Shown piece by piece: positions 61,839 through 64,000 of a stretch of DNA of 64,000 bases (positions are counted from its first letter, which is position 1; every line of letters begins with the position of its first letter). Source of the DNA: Actinokineospora terrae (GTDB lineage: Bacteria > Actinomycetota > Actinomycetes > Mycobacteriales > Pseudonocardiaceae); assembly GCF_900111175.1 (NCBI RefSeq), contig NZ_FOGI01000005.1:372001-436000 (forward strand), read 5' to 3'. A model generated the notes under the pieces. That model saw only the letters and a list, made by a program, of their open reading frames with translations. It was not told where the DNA came from and ran no database searches. A program made the translations under genes and the position numbers.

Positions 61839-62198
61839 GTGCGGAGCGTGCGGCGGTGTTCACGGACCGGGTGTCTCGACCCGGCCGTCGCCACGCTGAC
61901 CTACGCCTACGCCGAGTCGACCGCGGTCGTCGGACCGCTGGCCACCTACTCCGAGCCGCACAGCTACGACCTCTGCGAGGAGCACGCGTTGCGCCTCACC
62001 GTCCCGCGCGGCTGGGAGGTCGTCCGCCACGACGGCGCGTTCGCCCTCCCCGAGCCCTCGGTCGACGACCTCACCGCGCTCGCCGAGGCGGTCCGCGAGG
62101 CGGGCCGGGTCGACCGGCCGGTGGAGCAACCCGACCAGGGCGCGGCCGCGGGCAGACGCGGTCACCTGCGGGTATTGCCGGACCCGGTCACCGAGTAG
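61839..62198 (+). CDS. DUF3499 family protein
   Basis: 119 residues from the GTG at 61839; family conserved next to manB in actinobacteria (Rv3258c). N-terminal CSRTGCLDPAVATLTYAYAEST, YDLCEEHALRLTVPRGWEVVRHDG and a helical acidic C-terminus. Cys residues at the beginning and in YDLCEEH suggest a small zinc-binding fold. TATGGT (61825-61830) lies eight bases ahead of the GTG and no ribosome site is seen, so a leaderless transcript is plausible. Function unknown. Confidence 0.8.
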   Translation: MRSVRRCSRTGCLDPAVATLTYAYAESTAVVGPLATYSEPHSYDLCEEHALRLTVPRGWEVVRHDGAFALPEPSVDDLTALAEAVREAGRVDRPVEQPDQGAAAGRRGHLRVLPDPVTE

Positions 62199-62319
62199 CG
62201 ACCGACTCCGTCGCCGACTGGCGACGCTGGGCGTCGCGGTCGGGCCGCCGCCGGTAGGCTCCTGGCGAGTAGTCGCGGGCTGCCGCAGGGCCAGCCTGCC
62301 CGACCCCTGGGAGTACCCC

Positions 62320-63672
62320 GTGCGCGACCTGTCCGGCGTCTTCAAGGCCTACGACATCCGCGGCGTGGTGGGCGAGCAGATCGACACCGACCTCGTGCGC
62401 GCCATCGGCGCCGCGTTCGCCAGGCTGGTCGGCGGGCCCGCCGTGGTGATCGGGTACGACATGCGCGACTCCTCGCCCGCGCTCGCCGACGCCTTCGGCG
62501 ACGGGGTGGCCTCGACCGGGGTCGACGTGGTCAACATCGGCCTGGCCAGCACCGACATGCTGTACTTCGCCTCCGGCAGCCTGCAGTTGCCCGGCGCGAT
62601 GTTCACCGCCAGCCACAACCCGGCCAAGTACAACGGCATCAAGCTCTGCCGCGCAGGCGCCGCCCCCGTCGGCCAGGACTCGGGTCTCACCGAGATCCAG
62701 GCCGATGTCGAGGCCGGAGCCGACCACCCGGTCGCCGAGACCAAGGGCTCGGTCGAGCACAAGGACCTGCTGGCCGAGTACGCCGCCTACCTGCGCGAGC
62801 TGGTCGACCTCACCGGGATCCGGCCGCTGAAGGTGGTCGTGGACGCGGGCAACGGCATGGGCGGGCACACCGTGCCGAGCGTGTTCGCCGACCTGCCGAT
62901 CGAGGTCGTGCCGATGTACTTCGAGCTCGACGGCAGCTTCCCCAACCACGAGGCCAACCCACTGGACCCGAAGAACATCGTGGACCTGCAGGCGAGGGTG
63001 CGCGAGGTCGGCGCGGACGTCGGCCTGGCCTTCGACGGCGACGCCGACCGCTGCTTCGTCGTCGACGAGAACGGCGACCCGGTCTCCCCGAGTGCCGTCA
63101 CCGCCCTGGTCGCGGTGCGCGAGCTGGCCAAGGACCCGGGCGGCACGGTGATCCACAACCTGATCACCTCGGACGCGGTGCCCGAGATCGTCGCCGAGCA
63201 CGGCGGCAAGCCGGTGCGCACCAGGGTCGGCCACTCGTTCATCAAGCAGGAGATGGCCCGCACCGGCGCGATCTTCGGCGGCGAGCACTCCGCGCACTAC
63301 TACTTCCGCGACTTCTGGAAGGCCGACACCGGCATGCTCGCCGCGCTGCACGTGCTGGCGGCGCTGGGCGAGCAGCCGGGCACGCTGTCCGCGCTGACCA
63401 GGGAGTACAACCGCTACGCGGCCTCCGGCGAGATCAACTCCACGGTCACCGACCAGGCCGGGCGGCTGGCCGCGATCCGCGCCGAGTTCGGCGACCGCGA
63501 CGGCGTCGAGCTCGACGAGCTCGACGGGCTGACCGTGCGGCTGCCCGGCGGCGGCTGGTTCAACCTGCGCGCCTCCAACACCGAGCCGCTGCTGCGCCTC
63601 AACATCGAGGCGGCCGACGACAGCGCCGTCACCGCCATCCGCGACGAGGTGCTGGCGATCGTCCGGGCTTGA
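62320..63672 (+). CDS. manB: Phosphomannomutase/phosphoglucomutase
   Basis: Interconverts mannose-6- and mannose-1-phosphate (and probably the glucose forms), feeding manC. 450 residues, GTG at 62320. Alpha-D-phosphohexomutase domains: VFKAYDIRGVVGEQ, phosphoserine loop TASHNP (Ser98), metal loop FDGDADRC (Asp239, 241, 243), sugar-binding GGEHSAHYYFRDFW, and a C-terminal phosphate-binding RASNTEPLLRLNIE. The counterpart is Rv3257c. The Trm112-like and tobH genes follow on the same strand. Confidence 0.96.
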   Translation: MRDLSGVFKAYDIRGVVGEQIDTDLVRAIGAAFARLVGGPAVVIGYDMRDSSPALADAFGDGVASTGVDVVNIGLASTDMLYFASGSLQLPGAMFTASHNPAKYNGIKLCRAGAAPVGQDSGLTEIQADVEAGADHPVAETKGSVEHKDLLAEYAAYLRELVDLTGIRPLKVVVDAGNGMGGHTVPSVFADLPIEVVPMYFELDGSFPNHEANPLDPKNIVDLQARVREVGADVGLAFDGDADRCFVVDENGDPVSPSAVTALVAVRELAKDPGGTVIHNLITSDAVPEIVAEHGGKPVRTRVGHSFIKQEMARTGAIFGGEHSAHYYFRDFWKADTGMLAALHVLAALGEQPGTLSALTREYNRYAASGEINSTVTDQAGRLAAIRAEFGDRDGVELDELDGLTVRLPGGGWFNLRASNTEPLLRLNIEAADDSAVTAIRDEVLAIVRA

Positions 63673-63724
63673 GCTGCGCCGACCCGCACCCGCCTGGACA
63701 CTGGACCCAACGAGGAGGACGACC

Positions 63725-63940
63725 GTGGCAGTCACACTGGACCAGCAGTTGTTGGACATCCTCGCCTGCCCGTCCGACGACCACGCCCCGCTGCGCGTCG
63801 GCACCCCGGACGACCCGGAGGCCGACGTGCTGACCTGCACCGAGTGCGGCAGGCGGTACCCGGTCACCGACGGCATCCCGGTGCTGCTGCTCGACGAGGC
63901 GGAGCACCCGGCCGACCGGCAGACCGGCCAAGCCCCGTGA
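63725..63940 (+). CDS. Trm112 family protein
   Basis: 71 residues, GTG at 63725 with CGAGGAGG upstream. A zinc-ribbon-like protein: LLDILACPSDDHAPL with Cys15, then TCTECGRRYPVTDGIPVLLLDEAEHP with Cys38 and Cys41. Eukaryotic Trm112 activates methyltransferases; the bacterial role is unknown. The stop overlaps the next start by 4 bp (GTGA), so the two genes are coupled. Confidence 0.9.
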   Translation: MAVTLDQQLLDILACPSDDHAPLRVGTPDDPEADVLTCTECGRRYPVTDGIPVLLLDEAEHPADRQTGQAP

Positions 63941-64000
63941 GCACCGTCGCCGACGACAGCCTCCTCGACGACCCCGCCCGGTTGGGCGAGGCCGACGTGG
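63937..64000 (+). CDS. tobH: TobH/SIS domain protein, 5' end only
   Basis: Starts at the GTG at 63937 overlapping the Trm112 stop and runs off the window. The visible N-terminus, STVADDSLLDDPARLGEADV, fits the start of the TobH family (phosphosugar isomerase SIS domain), which follows manB in the M. tuberculosis order (Rv3256c). Only ~21 codons are seen, so the call leans on context. Confidence 0.6.
   Translation, partial: MSTVADDSLLDDPARLGEADV

Overview
The window is high-GC actinobacterial DNA, most likely from a Pseudonocardiaceae-type organism (Saccharothrix/Actinokineospora/Actinosynnema-like; inferred). The signs are frequent GTG starts, a WhiB regulator, coenzyme F420 genes, acyl-CoA carboxylase with an epsilon subunit, LytR-CpsA-Psr and rhamnose genes for an arabinogalactan-type wall, and type VII secretion (T7SS) substrates. 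Gene content and partial order match, from memory, the M. tuberculosis Rv3256c-Rv3285 block: tobH, manB, DUF3499, zincin, whiB2, fbiA/fbiB, GDP-mannose synthesis, wbbL, rmlD, LCP protein, TIGR03089, fadE25, purE, purK, GtrA, PH protein, birA, accD, accE, maf, accA3. Accessory modules interrupt it.

Layout. 1-4.7 kb: end of a membrane protein, then glycerol use (glpF-glpK divergent from glpD). 4.7-7.2 kb: T7SS PE-like/PPE/EspG operon. 7.3-13.4 kb: GNAT, DUF1707, accA3, a secreted protein, a dicarboxylate symporter and maf. 13.8-17.3 kb: secreted Xaa-Pro peptidase and a drug-type exporter. 17.5-22.7 kb: accE-pccB divergent from birA, PH protein, HMG-CoA lyase and a methyltransferase. 22.9-26.4 kb: a T7SS toxin operon (YbaB-like, WXG100-like, TNT-domain toxin, candidate immunity protein). 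26.3-33 kb: hisN, a two-component system, GtrA, a membrane-anchored ECF sigma factor fused to its own zinc finger and an exported sensor region, and a degenerate GGDEF protein. 33.5-41.2 kb: GT87, purK, purE, three tandem paralogous membrane proteins and fadE25. 41.3-51.9 kb: DinB, SDR, TIGR03089, LCP, rmlB-rmlD, glycosyltransferases and GDP-mannose synthesis. 52-64 kb: AlkA, fbiA-fbiB-NUDIX, M50 protease, whiB2, a GT2/membrane fusion, zincin, DUF3499, manB, Trm112 and the start of tobH.

The most unusual DNA is between genes. Four copies of a ~165-bp repeat (13.7, 33.1, 36.7, 37.1 kb) each carry a perfect actinobacterial-type DnaA box, two hairpins and a G-rich tail running toward the next gene. 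They are mosaic, as if they recombine. They lie next to sharp local strand-composition switches (C/A-rich to G/T-rich on the + strand) that recur at about six places with the same polarity whatever the gene direction. A second, unrelated structure is a near-perfect 30-bp inverted repeat at 47.5-47.7 kb. No tRNA, rRNA, CRISPR array, transposase or integrase was recognised.
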